Shown in pieces: positions 30,672 through 41,113 of a stretch of 64,000 nt of DNA. The position numbers were made by a program, and so were the translations under genes. Source of the DNA: Alsobacter ponti (GTDB taxonomy: Bacteria > Pseudomonadota > Alphaproteobacteria > Rhizobiales > Beijerinckiaceae); NCBI RefSeq assembly GCF_024294805.1, contig NZ_JANCLU010000021.1:1-64000 (forward strand), given 5' to 3'. Position 1 is the first letter of the stretch, and every line of letters begins with the position of its first letter. The notes beneath the pieces are model-generated. The model made no database searches. It was given only the letters and a program-made list of their open reading frames with translations, and had not been told where the DNA came from.

Positions 30672-31439
30672 TCAGTGATGTCCGCCTTCGAGGTAGGCCG
30701 CCCGCACCTGCGGATCGGCCAGCAGCTCGCGGCCCGTGCCCTGCATGGTGATGACGCCGTTGACCATGACGTAGCCGCGATGGGCGAGCTTCAGCGCATG
30801 GTAGGCGTTCTGCTCCACGAGGAAGACCGTCAGTCCCTCCTCGCGGTTCAGCATGCGGATGGCGTCGAAGATCTGGCGCACGATCAACGGCGCCAGACCG
30901 AGCGAGGGCTCGTCCAGCAGCAGCAGGCGGGGGCGCGCCATCAGTGCGCGGGCGATGGCGAGCATCTGCTGTTCGCCGCCCGAGAGCGTGCCGCCGCGCT
31001 GCGAGATGCGCTCCTTCAGCCGCGGAAACAGAGCGAACATGCGCTCCAGGTCCTGCTCGAAATGCGCGAAGTTGTTGATCGACGCGCCCATCTGCAGGTT
31101 TTCGTAGACGGTCATGCGCGGGAACACGCGCCGACCCTCCGGCGACTGCGCGATGCGCAGGCGGGCGATCTCGTGCGTCGGCATCTGCGTGATGTCGCGC
31201 CCGTCGAAGCTGATCGACCCCTCGCGCGCCCGAGGGCTGCCGAAGATGGTCATCATCAGCGTCGACTTGCCGGCGCCGTTGGCGCCGATCATGGTGACGA
31301 TCTCGCCCTGGCGCACGTCGAGGTCGACGCCCTTCAGCGCGATGATGTTGCCGTAATAGGTCTTCACGCCGCGCACGGCGAGCAGGGACGGGCCCTGGGC
31401 GGTTGCGACGGGCGCGGCGGTCTCGGTCAACGTGCTCAT
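30672..31439 (-). CDS. livF: LIV-type ABC transporter ATP-binding protein LivF
   Basis: One of the two ATPases of the importer. The 255-residue product shows Walker A GANGAGKS, the Q-loop region, signature LSGGEQQMLAIARALM, Walker B LLLLDEPSLGLAP and the H-loop FLVEQNA, in the short form typical of LivF. About 18 residues of Ala/Pro-rich sequence precede the ABC domain. Its ATG overlaps the livG stop (ATGA), so translation is coupled. Confidence 0.95.
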   Translation of the reverse strand: MSTLTETAAPVATAQGPSLLAVRGVKTYYGNIIALKGVDLDVRQGEIVTMIGANGAGKSTLMMTIFGSPRAREGSISFDGRDITQMPTHEIARLRIAQSPEGRRVFPRMTVYENLQMGASINNFAHFEQDLERMFALFPRLKERISQRGGTLSGGEQQMLAIARALMARPRLLLLDEPSLGLAPLIVRQIFDAIRMLNREEGLTVFLVEQNAYHALKLAHRGYVMVNGVITMQGTGRELLADPQVRAAYLEGGHH

Positions 31440-32325
31440 GCCTTGTGCTCCGCCTCGACCTGCTCGGCCACCACCTCGACCTCGGCCTCGACCTCCTCGA
31501 CCTCCTCGTCCTCGACGCCGAGATAGGCGGCGATCACGCGCGGATCGTTGCGCACCTCCTCGGGAGTGCCGTCGGCGATCTTGGTGCCGTAGTCGAGCAC
31601 CACGACGTGGTCGGAGATCTCCATAACCACCGACATGTCGTGCTCGATCAGCAGGATGGCCGTGCCGTGGTCCTTGCGGATGGAGCGCAGCAGCGTGTTC
31701 AGCTCCAGGCTCTCGCGCGGGTTGAGGCCGGCGGCGGGCTCGTCGAGGCACAGCAGCACGGGGTCCGTGCACATGGCGCGGGCGATCTCCAGCCGGCGCT
31801 GCGCGCCGTAGGGCAGGTCGCCGGCGGCGTCGTCGGCGCGCTCCACCAGCCCGGTCTTCTCGAGCCAGTACTCGGCCTTCTCGATCGACTTGCGCGAGCT
31901 CTCCCGATAGCCCTTGGTGCCGAGCACGCCGAGGAAGGTCATGCCGGAGGCGATCATCAGCGGGTTGTGCTGGGCGACGAGCAGGTTCTCCAGCACCGTC
32001 ATGCCCTGGAAGAGCCGGATGTTCTGGAACGTGCGGGCCACCTTGGCGCGCCAGTTGATCCGGAAGTCCGGCAGGCGCTCCAGCAGGTAGGACGAGCCGT
32101 CCGGGTGGGTGAGTGTGATCATCCCCTCGGTCGGCTTGTAGAAGCCGGTGATGCAGTTGAACACCGTCGTCTTGCCGGCCCCGTTCGGGCCGATCAGGGC
32201 GGTGATGTCGCCGGCGCGGGCCTCGAAGCTGAGGTCGTTGATGGCGACGAGGCCGCCGAAGCGCATGGTCAGGTGGTCGACCTGCAGCAGCGGGGCGGCG
32301 GTCCGGGTCTGGAGGGAGGCGCTCA

Positions 32326-32326
<1 letters not shown>
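31436..32326 (-). CDS. livG: LIV-type ABC transporter ATP-binding protein LivG
   Basis: Second ATPase of the importer, 296 residues. Walker [35 protein letters not shown] (a LivG hallmark), signature [15 protein letters not shown], Walker [14 protein letters not shown] and the H-loop [10 protein letters not shown] are all present. The protein ends in an unusual acidic tail of about 26 residues after AAYLG, dominated by Glu and Val ([18 protein letters not shown]). Its start overlaps the livM stop by one base. Confidence 0.95.
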
Positions 32327-33891
<1,565 letters not shown>

Positions 33892-33895
33892 CTGC

Positions 33896-34810
33896 TCAGA
33901 CCTTCTCGACTTCGGGCCGGCCCAGGATGCCGGTGGGCAGGAAGATGAGGGTGATCGCGAGGATGGAGAAGGCCGCGACGTCCTTGTAGTCGATGGTGAA
34001 GTAGGCCGACCACATCGTTTCGATGAGGCCGATCAGCAGGCCTCCGAGCACCGCGCCGGGCAGCGAGCCGATGCCTCCGAGCACGGCCGCCGTGAACGCT
34101 TTGACGCCGGGCACGAAGCCGTCGCTGAAGCTCACCACGCCGTAGTACATGAGGTACATGACGCCGGCGACGGCGGCGAGCGCGGCGCCGATGACGAAGG
34201 TGATCGAGATCGTGCGGTCGACGTCGATGCCCAGCAGGGCGGCCATCTTGCGGTCCTGTTCGCAGGCGCGCTGGGCGCGGCCGAGCGGCGTCTTCTGCAC
34301 CAGCCACCAGAACGCAATCAGCAGCGCGACGGTTACGACGACGATGACGATCTGCTTGTAGGCGAGAACGACGGTGGTCGATTCACTGCCCATCAGCACG
34401 AAATTGCCCTGGATCATCGGCGGCAGCGGCTTGTTGCGCGGGCCCTGCAGCACCTGCACGAGGTTGGCCAGGAAGATCGACATGCCGATCGCGGAAATCA
34501 ACGGGGCGAGCCGGAAGGAGCCGCGCAAGGGCCGGTAGGCGACGCGCTCGATCGTCCAGTTCCACAGCCCGGTGAGGATCATCCCGATCAGCAGCACCAG
34601 AAGCAGGGAGGGGATCACCGCCAGCCCCAGCCAGGCCGTCAGGATCATGAAACACATCAGGGCGATGAAGCCGCCCACCATGAACACGTCGCCATGGGCG
34701 AAATTGACCATTCCGATGATGCCGAAGACCATCGTGTAGCCGATCGCGATGAGGCCGTAGATCGACCCCAGCGTCAGCCCGTTGATGAGCTGCTGGAGAA
34801 ATACTTCCAT
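33896..34810 (-). CDS. livH: LIV-type ABC transporter permease LivH
   Basis: Partner permease of LivM, 304 residues, with about eight membrane helices. Family markers are [20 protein letters not shown] at the start, [20 protein letters not shown], and the ATPase-contact segment [20 protein letters not shown] near residue 190. The ATG at 34810 gives [11 protein letters not shown]. It is the first gene of a minus-strand livH-M-G-F-DUF6867-livK series, with very short gaps or overlaps up to livF. Confidence 0.95.
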   Translation of the reverse strand: MEVFLQQLINGLTLGSIYGLIAIGYTMVFGIIGMVNFAHGDVFMVGGFIALMCFMILTAWLGLAVIPSLLLVLLIGMILTGLWNWTIERVAYRPLRGSFRLAPLISAIGMSIFLANLVQVLQGPRNKPLPPMIQGNFVLMGSESTTVVLAYKQIVIVVVTVALLIAFWWLVQKTPLGRAQRACEQDRKMAALLGIDVDRTISITFVIGAALAAVAGVMYLMYYGVVSFSDGFVPGVKAFTAAVLGGIGSLPGAVLGGLLIGLIETMWSAYFTIDYKDVAAFSILAITLIFLPTGILGRPEVEKV

Positions 34811-35119
34811 GTGCTCTGCCACTCCCCTCTGTGACGATGCGCCCGGCCGTGGCGGATTTTCCGTTCTTCCGGCCGCCGGGCGCGAGGCCCTTAGCAAGCC
34901 GCGTGCCCAGCACTGGGTACATTGTCTCGCAGTCTTACCAAGCCGCCCGGAACCTCACAACTTTCCGCCATGTGATTTTCATCAAAAAGCGGAACTTGCG
35001 AAAAAAGCGCCCCTCTTCGGTGGATTCCGCCACGAGACCCCCTCCCGGACCGCCGCTTTCGTGGTTTCGACGGCTCCCGGCGAGCCCCGATGAGCACGCA
35101 ATGCAGCCATCCGGCGCCG
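34811..35119. other. 309-base non-coding gap with the presumed liv promoter
   Basis: No credible reading frame is present. The gap lies between the 4-hydroxyproline epimerase stop and the livH start, both on the minus strand, so it should hold the livH promoter. The part near 34970-35010 is locally A/T-rich (CATCAAAAAGCGG, GCGAAAAAAGCG). I could not place a confident -35/-10 pair. A near-perfect inverted repeat inside it is listed separately. Confidence 0.6.
34903..34920. promoter_or_regulatory. inverted repeat upstream of livH, possible operator
   Basis: GTGCCCAG-CA-CTGGGTAC pairs at seven of eight positions per arm. It is 93-110 bases before the livH start. No regulator gene is next to it; an operator role is inferred from symmetry and position. 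Confidence 0.35.
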
Positions 35120-36130
35120 TCAGGCCTGGTCGCGAACCTGAAAACCGTGCGCGAGCGGGTCGCGGTCGTCGATGAAAATCGTGTTGTAGCCCGTCATCCG
35201 CGCCCAGCCCTCGATCGAGGGAATGATGGCGTCGCGGTCGCCGACGCGCGCCGCGCGCTCGACCCGGCCCTTGAACATCGTGCCGATGATGCTCTCGTGG
35301 ACGAAGTCGTCGCCCGGCTTCAGGCGGCCCAGCGCCGCCCACTGCGCCATGCGCGCCGAGGTGCCGGTGCCGCAGGGCGAGCGGTCGATGGCCTTGTCTC
35401 CATAGAACACGGCGTTGCGGGCGTGGGCCTCCTCGCGGGTCGGCGTGCCCGTCCACAGCACGTGGGAGAGGCCGTTGATGGCCGGGTTCTCCGGGTGGAC
35501 GAAGTCATAGGCCTTGCGGAAGGCGGCGCGCACCCGCGGGCTCCAGCGCAATATGTCGGAGGGCTGCACGTGCTCCAGCCCGGGAAAGTTCTTCTGCGGC
35601 TCGACAATGGCGTAGAAATTGCCGCCATAGGCGACGTCCACCACCAGTTCGCCCAGACCCTCGACGTCGGCCGCGATCTGGCGCGAGTGCAGGAACGAGG
35701 CGACGTTGGTGATGCGCACGCTGTCGACGTAGTCGCCGTTCTTCTGGTAGCGCGCCTCGACGACGCCGGCCGGCGTGTCGATGCGCAGAAGCCCCGGCTC
35801 GCGCGGCGTCACCAGCCCGCGCTCAAGCGCCATGGTGACGGTGCCGATGGTGCCGTGGCCGCACATCGGCAGGCAGCCGGACGTCTCGATGAACAGGAAG
35901 GCGATGTCGCAATCCGGCCGCGTCGGCGGGTAGAGGATCGCGCCGGACATCATGTCGTGGCCGCGCGGCTCGAAGCACAGGCCGGTGCGGATCCAGTCGT
36001 ATTCGGCCAGGAAGTGGGCGCGCTTCTCCACCATGTCGGCCCCGCGCAGGGGCGGTCCGCCGCCGGCGACGAGGCGGACCGGGTTGCCGCAGGTGTGGCC
36101 GTCGACGCAGAAAAACGTGTGTGTCGCCAT
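35120..36130 (-). CDS. 4-hydroxyproline 2-epimerase (proline racemase family)
   Basis: Converts trans-4-hydroxy-L-proline to cis-4-hydroxy-D-proline, the first step of bacterial hydroxyproline breakdown. The 336-residue protein has both catalytic cysteines, Cys90 in PMCGHGTIG and Cys253 in SPCGTGTSARMAQ, which rules out the Cys/Thr dehydratase subgroup. The N terminus FFCVDGHTCGNPVRLV is typical of 4HypE. The ATG at 36130 gives this start. It lies 46 bases downstream of the flavoprotein gene, in an operon whose other members catalyse the next two steps, which supports 4HypE over proline racemase. Confidence 0.9.
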   Translation of the reverse strand: MATHTFFCVDGHTCGNPVRLVAGGGPPLRGADMVEKRAHFLAEYDWIRTGLCFEPRGHDMMSGAILYPPTRPDCDIAFLFIETSGCLPMCGHGTIGTVTMALERGLVTPREPGLLRIDTPAGVVEARYQKNGDYVDSVRITNVASFLHSRQIAADVEGLGELVVDVAYGGNFYAIVEPQKNFPGLEHVQPSDILRWSPRVRAAFRKAYDFVHPENPAINGLSHVLWTGTPTREEAHARNAVFYGDKAIDRSPCGTGTSARMAQWAALGRLKPGDDFVHESIIGTMFKGRVERAARVGDRDAIIPSIEGWARMTGYNTIFIDDRDPLAHGFQVRDQA

Positions 36131-36176
36131 CTCGATGTCCGTCAGGGCTGCGGTTCCGACGCAGGTCGGACCCGTG

Positions 36177-37412
36177 TCAGTGGAATCTGTGCGGGCTGAA
36201 CCGGGCGAGGTCAATCGGCGGCTCGCGCCCGGCCGCCAGCGCCGCCACGATGCGGGCCGTCGCGGCGGACTGGGTCAGGCCGTAATGGCCGTGGCCGAAG
36301 GCGTACAGCACGTGCGGCGCGGCCCGCGAGCGCCCGATCACCGGCAGCGAGTCGGGGATGGACGGGCGGAAGCCCATCCACGGCGTGCCGGCGTCATAGG
36401 CCGGCAAGCCGCGCAGGAAGCGCGACGCCTTGGCGTGCAGCGCGCGGCTGCGGGCGTGGTTGGGCGGCAGCTCCAGCCCGGCGAGTTCCACCGCGCCGCC
36501 GATGCGCAGCCCGGTGTCGAGCGGCGTCGCCACGAAGCCGTGCCCCTGGAAGGCGACCGGCCGGCTCAGCACGCCGGTGACGCCCGGGAAGCTGACATTA
36601 TACCCGCGCTCGGTATCGAGCGGGATGGCGTCGCCGAGCCGGGCGGCGAGGGGCTTCGACCACGCGCCCGCGCACAGCACGGCGGCGTCGGCCTCGAACG
36701 CGGCGCCGTCCGCCGCGACTGCCCGACACGGCGGTCCGGGCTCGATGGCGACGATGTCCGCTCGCGCGAACGCGACGCCGCGCGCCAGCGCCGCGTCGAA
36801 CAGCGCCTGGGTGACGACGAGCGGGTCGGCGACGTGGGCGGCGTCCGGGAAGAACGCGCCGGCGACGATGCGCTCGGACAGGCCGGGCTCCAGCGCGCGC
36901 AGGTCCGCCGCGCCGAGGAAGTCGCAGGCGATGCCGAGCGCGCGCTGCTTCTCGAAATGCGGCTTGCCGAGCGCGAAGGCTTGCTCGCCGTCGAACACGA
37001 ACAGCGCGCCGCGCTTGTGAATCAGGCGCGACAGGTCGAGCTCGGACGCGAGCCGGTCCCACGCCGGCATGGCGAGGCGCTGCAGCGCCACCAGCGCCTC
37101 GACCGAACGGGCGAGCTGGGAGGGCCGCGAGGCCAGGACCAGCCGCGTCAGCCAGGGCATCAGGCGGGGCAGGTAGCTCGGCCGGATCGACAGCGGGCCG
37201 AGCGGGTCCAGCAGGAATTTGGGCACCTGCCGGAGCATCTTGGGGGAGGCGATGGGGTCGATGTCGGTGTGGGCGAGCCACCCGGCATTGCCGCGCGACG
37301 CCCCGGCGGCGGGGCCCTCGCGGTCGACGACGGTGACCGCGTGGCCCTCGTCGACGAGCGCGTGGGCGACGGCGAGGCCGACGACGCCGGCCCCGACCAC
37401 CACGATCTTCAT
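36177..37412 (-). CDS. FAD-dependent D-hydroxyproline oxidase/dehydrogenase (DAO family)
   Basis: Probably oxidises cis-4-hydroxy-D-proline to 1-pyrroline-4-hydroxy-2-carboxylate. The 411-residue flavoprotein starts MKIVVVGAGVVGLAVAHAL (FAD Rossmann motif), with VDREGPAAGASRGNAGWL next. The C terminus has MGFRPSIPDSLPVIG and YAFGHGHYGLTQSAATARIV, as in DadA-like enzymes. The ATG at 37412 is eight bases past the stop of the upstream deaminase gene. The substrate is assigned from operon context, since DAO sequences alone do not separate substrates. It resembles the gene at 17276-18517. Confidence 0.85.
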   Translation of the reverse strand: MKIVVVGAGVVGLAVAHALVDEGHAVTVVDREGPAAGASRGNAGWLAHTDIDPIASPKMLRQVPKFLLDPLGPLSIRPSYLPRLMPWLTRLVLASRPSQLARSVEALVALQRLAMPAWDRLASELDLSRLIHKRGALFVFDGEQAFALGKPHFEKQRALGIACDFLGAADLRALEPGLSERIVAGAFFPDAAHVADPLVVTQALFDAALARGVAFARADIVAIEPGPPCRAVAADGAAFEADAAVLCAGAWSKPLAARLGDAIPLDTERGYNVSFPGVTGVLSRPVAFQGHGFVATPLDTGLRIGGAVELAGLELPPNHARSRALHAKASRFLRGLPAYDAGTPWMGFRPSIPDSLPVIGRSRAAPHVLYAFGHGHYGLTQSAATARIVAALAAGREPPIDLARFSPHRFH

Positions 37413-37420
37413 GGCGAGCC

Positions 37421-38341
37421 CTATTCGGCCGCGGCGCGCAGGGCGGGCAGTTGCGGGCGGCTCGCCATCGCCTTGGCCACGATGGCCTCGACGGCGGCGC
37501 GCTCGGCGCCGGCCAGCGGCAGGCGCGGCGCGCGGCAGCGGTCGTTCGAGCCCGCGGCCAGGGCCTCGACGAGCTTGATGTTCTGGACGAGCCGGGCGGA
37601 GACGTCGAGGTCGAGCAGCGGCTGGAACCAGCGGTAGATGGCCAGCGCCTCGGCGACGCGGCCCTGCTTCATCAGCTCGTAAATGGCGACCGTCTCGGCC
37701 GGGAAGGCGCAGACGAGGCCGGCGACCCAGCCCACCGCGCCGACGGCGAGGCTCTCCAGCGCGAGGTTGTCGACGCCGGTGAAGACCTGGAAGCGGTCGC
37801 CGACCGCGTTGAAGATCTTCGTGACCCGGCGCACGTCGTCGGAGGATTCCTTGATCGCCACGAACAGCGGGTCGGCCGCGAGTTCGCCCAGCATGGCGGG
37901 GGTGATGTCGACGCCGTAGCTGACCGGGTTGTTGTAGATCATCACCGGCAGGCCGCCGGCCTTCGCGACCGTGCGGTAGTGGGTCAGCGTCTCGCGCGCG
38001 TCGGACTTGTAGGGCACGCCGGGCAGCACCATGAAGCCCTGCGCGCCGGCCTTGGCGCCGTCCTCGGCGAGCTTGCAGGCGCGACGGGTCGAGCCCTCGA
38101 CCACGGTGAGAAGCACCGGCTTGCGGCCCTTGGCGACGCGCAGCGCGGTGCGCAGCACCTCGATCTTCTCCTCGGGCTCGAGGGTGGAGGCCTCGCCGAG
38201 CGAGCCGCAGACGATGAGCCCGTGCACGCCGGCGTCGAGCTGCAGCGCGAAGCTGCGCTCCATCTCGGCGATGTCGAGGCGGTCGTCCTCGGTGAACTTG
38301 GTCGTGACGGCGGGGAAAATGCCGGTCCAGGGCGTGCTCAT
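37421..38341 (-). CDS. DapA-family aldolase/deaminase, probable 1-pyrroline-4-hydroxy-2-carboxylate deaminase
   Basis: A 306-residue TIM barrel of the dihydrodipicolinate synthase/N-acetylneuraminate lyase family. Visible elements are WTGIFPAVTTKF, the GSLGEASTLEPEEK loop, VMIYNNPVSYGVDI with the conserved Tyr, and the Schiff-base lysine in FVAIKESSDDVRR. In hydroxyproline pathways such a protein deaminates 1-pyrroline-4-hydroxy-2-carboxylate to 2-oxoglutarate semialdehyde; the two downstream genes support that role. It is the first gene of the minus-strand operon, opposite a GntR-type regulator. The final semialdehyde dehydrogenase is not in the window. Confidence 0.85.
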   Translation of the reverse strand: MSTPWTGIFPAVTTKFTEDDRLDIAEMERSFALQLDAGVHGLIVCGSLGEASTLEPEEKIEVLRTALRVAKGRKPVLLTVVEGSTRRACKLAEDGAKAGAQGFMVLPGVPYKSDARETLTHYRTVAKAGGLPVMIYNNPVSYGVDITPAMLGELAADPLFVAIKESSDDVRRVTKIFNAVGDRFQVFTGVDNLALESLAVGAVGWVAGLVCAFPAETVAIYELMKQGRVAEALAIYRWFQPLLDLDVSARLVQNIKLVEALAAGSNDRCRAPRLPLAGAERAAVEAIVAKAMASRPQLPALRAAAE

Positions 38342-38423
38342 CGTGTCGGTCTCCCGGTTCGCAGAGAACTTGCGCCATGGCGGGCGGCGACGAAAGCCCC
38401 GCTTGCGGCGTTGTTGATATACC

Positions 38424-38437
38424 TGTGATATATTACA
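38424..38437. promoter_or_regulatory. palindromic operator candidate for the GntR-type regulator
   Basis: TGTGATA-TATTACA pairs at six of seven positions per arm, in an A/T-rich patch of a 230-base divergent promoter. FCD-type GntR proteins bind short A/T-rich palindromes of this style. It is 83 bases from the deaminase start and 135 from the regulator start. Confidence 0.5.
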
Positions 38438-38571
38438 ATCGAAGCGCCGTCAATGGCCTGCCTCGCGGCATCGGGGCCGGGGGCGCGAGGCCGGGACGGA
38501 CCGGCTGAAAGGCGAGTCGCGCCAGTCACCTCGGCGTGCTTTCCTGAGACGAAGATTCAACGGGGGCGGGC

Positions 38572-39261
38572 GTGAACGACACGGCGAAGGCGGCGGAGAC
38601 GGGCGGCAAGGGCGGGGAGAGGCAGGCGGAGACGCAGGCCGAGCGCGCCTTCCGCCTGCTCGAGGACGCGCTGGTGCGCCTCGACCTGCCGCCCGGCGCG
38701 CGGGTGACGGAGCAGGAGCTGGCGCTGCGCGCTGGCATGGGCCGCACGCCGGTGCGCGAGGCGGTGCAGCGCCTCGTTGCCGACGGGCTGATCGTCGTCT
38801 ATCCCCGCAAGGGCATGACGGTGGGGGCGATCAACCCGCTGGAGGTTCTGATGGCGCTCGACGTGCGCGGCCCGGTGGAGCGCGTCGTCGCGATGGCGGC
38901 CGCCCGCCGCGCCACGCCGGCCCAGCGCGCCGCGCTGGCCGAGACGGGCGAGGCGATGCGCGCCGCCGCCGCCAAGGGCGACATGGCCCTCTACATGCGC
39001 TGCGACAAGGCGTTCGACGAGACGCTGGCGGCCAGCGCCGCCAACCCGTTCGCGACCCGCGCGCTCGCGCCGCTGCAAACCATGGTGCGCCGCGCCTGGT
39101 ACTATTTCCGCCGCGAGCCGGACCTCGGCGCCTCGGCGGAGCGCCACGCCGCCGTCGCCTCGGCGGTGGCGGCCGGCGACCCGGAGGCCGCCGGCGACGC
39201 GTCGGACGCGCTCATCGCTCACCTGCGCGCCGGGCTGAAGCAGGCCCTGGCCGAATTGTGA
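38572..39261 (+). CDS. GntR-family transcriptional regulator (FadR/FCD subfamily)
   Basis: A 229-residue regulator. The N-terminal winged helix-turn-helix spans about residues 20-85 (FRLLEDALVRLDLPPGARVTE, ALRAGMGRTPVREAVQRLVADGLI, PRKGMTV). The C-terminal helical FCD domain includes the metal-site pattern DKAFDETLAASAANPF and later SAERHAAVASAVAAGD. The GTG at 38572 is the first good start. A poorly conserved 20-residue Gly/Lys/Glu-rich stretch precedes the HTH. Divergence from the hydroxyproline operon suggests it controls that operon and possibly the AcnX genes, responding to a hydroxyproline pathway compound (inference). Confidence 0.9.
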   Translation: MNDTAKAAETGGKGGERQAETQAERAFRLLEDALVRLDLPPGARVTEQELALRAGMGRTPVREAVQRLVADGLIVVYPRKGMTVGAINPLEVLMALDVRGPVERVVAMAAARRATPAQRAALAETGEAMRAAAAKGDMALYMRCDKAFDETLAASAANPFATRALAPLQTMVRRAWYYFRREPDLGASAERHAAVASAVAAGDPEAAGDASDALIAHLRAGLKQALAEL

Positions 39262-39268
39262 CGCCGGC

Positions 39269-39685
39269 TCAGGCCGGCGTCACCGCGCCGTCCGGTCCCA
39301 CCCGCACCCGCGCCGGCAAGGCGCGCTGGGCCTCGAGCGGCATGCGCAGCGCCGGCGGCGTCGCCCAGCCCATCTCGCGCGCCACCACCAGCCCGAGCAG
39401 CAGGATGGCGTCCGGCTCGGTCATCAGGATCGCCGCCGGCGCCTTGCCGGCGTGCACCAGCTCCAGCAGCACGGCGGAGGCCGAGGACGAGCCGATCGTC
39501 CCCGGCAGCGCCAGCACGCGGCCCGCCACGCATTCCCCGCGCTGGGGGTGACGCGCGTCGATGATGTTTCCGGTGCGCGGGTCGACCCCGCCCCAGAAGC
39601 TGATCGGATGGGTGAGGGCGAGCACGTCGCCTTCGCCCGCGCCCGGCAGCAGGATTTCGGCGCGCTGGCCGTCGTTCACGCCCAT
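39269..39685 (-). CDS. AcnX small subunit (DUF126 swivel domain) of a cis-3-hydroxyproline dehydratase-like enzyme
   Basis: DUF126 proteins are the swivel domain of the aconitase X family. The 138-residue product has the conserved core SFWGGVDPRTGNIIDARHPQ followed by LPGTIGSSSASAVLLELV. In two-subunit members this chain pairs with the DUF521 catalytic subunit encoded just upstream. The ATG at 39685 lies inside the end of that gene (10-base overlap), so synthesis is coupled. Its stop is eight bases from the stop of the convergent GntR gene. Confidence 0.88.
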   Translation of the reverse strand: MGVNDGQRAEILLPGAGEGDVLALTHPISFWGGVDPRTGNIIDARHPQRGECVAGRVLALPGTIGSSSASAVLLELVHAGKAPAAILMTEPDAILLLGLVVAREMGWATPPALRMPLEAQRALPARVRVGPDGAVTPA

Positions 39686-40944
39686 GCGGCGTCCTCCCGG
39701 ATCAGGCGGCCGGCGACGGCGCTTTCCACGCAGTCGGCGAGCGAGCCGTATTGCACCGCGTAGCCGGTGTTGCCGGGCGCGTAGTGGGCGAACTTGCCGG
39801 AGTTCGTCATCAGAACCGCGCCATTGCCGATGTCGGGCAGGATCGGCGTCACCACCACGCAGGTGTCGGCGACGATCGTCACGCCCTGCGCCTCCAGCGC
39901 GGCCCGCCGCCCCGACGCCTCGAGGGCGCGGACGACATGGCGGCCGGTGCAGGCGTAGAGCGGGCGCGTCGTGCGCCGTCCCGCGAGCAGGCGCTCCAGC
40001 GCGTCCATCTCGTCGAGCGACAGATGCGGGCTGCCGACGGCGATGGCGTCGACGCGGTCGCCCACCGCCGTGGAGAGCCGCGCCAGCGCGCCGCGCAGCG
40101 TCGCCCCGTCGAGCACGATCCGCTCGGCCCTCGCCAGCGCCTCCTTCCCGCCGCAGGCGGTCGCCGCGTCGGGCGCCTCGGGCGTCACGCCGGCGACGTG
40201 GAACAAGGCGACGCCGCCGGCCGAGGCCGCCGCCGCGCCGAGCGCCTTCAGCCTGTCCTCGCTGGCGAAGCCTTGCAGGCCCTCGATGACGCCGATGGCG
40301 GAGCCCAGCGTCAGCCCGTACCACGTGCCCAGCACGGGGTAGAGCGTCTCGGACGCCCGCAGCGCGGCCGACAGGCCGGACACATCGACGACCACGGTGG
40401 CGCGGCGGTTCTCCGGCCGGTGCAGGCCGTAGTCCGGCGCGCGGGCCGACACCGCGCAGGCGATGTCGAGGAAGTCGCCGTAGCGGTTGGTGCGCGCGCC
40501 CAGCACGGAGTTGCAGAAGGCGACGGCGTTCGATTCGCCCCAGGCGACGTCGGTTCCCACGGCGGGGCGGTGCCCGGCCTGGTAGGGCGCGCAGGTCCAG
40601 GTGGGCGCGCAGCCCATGGCCTCGTAGGCGCGCATCATGCGCCGGGCCATGTCGCGCTGGTGCGGCGGCAGGTTCACCCGCGAGCAGCCCGTGAGGTCGA
40701 GCGCGCCGACGTTCAGCGTCGACGGCACGGCCGTGCGCGCGCCGCCCGCCGTCAGCGCCTCGGCGAACAGCGTGCCCGAATCGCCGTGGTAGAGCGCGCC
40801 GTCGATATGGGCCGAGGCGATGGGGATGAGGCGCGGCGCGCCCATCAGGCGGGCGGCTTCGGCGACGATGCGCATCGCCATGCCGGCCCCTTCGCCGCGC
40901 CCGCCCGCGGCGGTCTCTCGTTCGTCGTCCGTCAGTATCGACAT
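39676..40944 (-). CDS. AcnX catalytic subunit (DUF521), probable cis-3-hydroxy-L-proline dehydratase
   Basis: Bacterial AcnX enzymes studied so far dehydrate cis-3-hydroxy-L-proline to 1-pyrroline-2-carboxylate using an iron-sulfur centre. The 422-residue product has the family blocks IASAHIDGALYHGDSG, NSVLGARTNRYGDFLDI and MTNSGKFAHYAPGN, plus several cysteines (GCSRVN, GCAPTWTC) that could bind the cluster. I chose ATG 40944, preceded by GGGGGAC; a longer frame from ATG 40974 adds ten residues without similarity. Proximity to the 4-hydroxyproline operon supports a hydroxyproline role over mevalonate metabolism, the other known AcnX function. Confidence 0.87.
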   Translation of the reverse strand: MSILTDDERETAAGGRGEGAGMAMRIVAEAARLMGAPRLIPIASAHIDGALYHGDSGTLFAEALTAGGARTAVPSTLNVGALDLTGCSRVNLPPHQRDMARRMMRAYEAMGCAPTWTCAPYQAGHRPAVGTDVAWGESNAVAFCNSVLGARTNRYGDFLDIACAVSARAPDYGLHRPENRRATVVVDVSGLSAALRASETLYPVLGTWYGLTLGSAIGVIEGLQGFASEDRLKALGAAAASAGGVALFHVAGVTPEAPDAATACGGKEALARAERIVLDGATLRGALARLSTAVGDRVDAIAVGSPHLSLDEMDALERLLAGRRTTRPLYACTGRHVVRALEASGRRAALEAQGVTIVADTCVVVTPILPDIGNGAVLMTNSGKFAHYAPGNTGYAVQYGSLADCVESAVAGRLIREDAAWA

Positions 40945-41113
40945 GTGGTTCGGCGTCCCCCTTGAAAAATGCATTTGACCCGGACGGACCGCGCGATTGC
41001 GGGAACCGGGCTAACATGGTCTGATCCGCCCCCATCCTTCCCGCGCGGGTTCCGCGCCGCAAGCCCCGTGGGGCGACGGCCCGAATTCGCGCCTCCAATC
41101 AGGAGCTTCCCGC

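Noticed and set aside
36177-38378. A single fused oxidase-deaminase protein from one long minus-strand frame
   Set aside because: The long frame joins the correct oxidase frame to an out-of-frame reading of the deaminase gene; the two genes have separate starts and stops eight bases apart.
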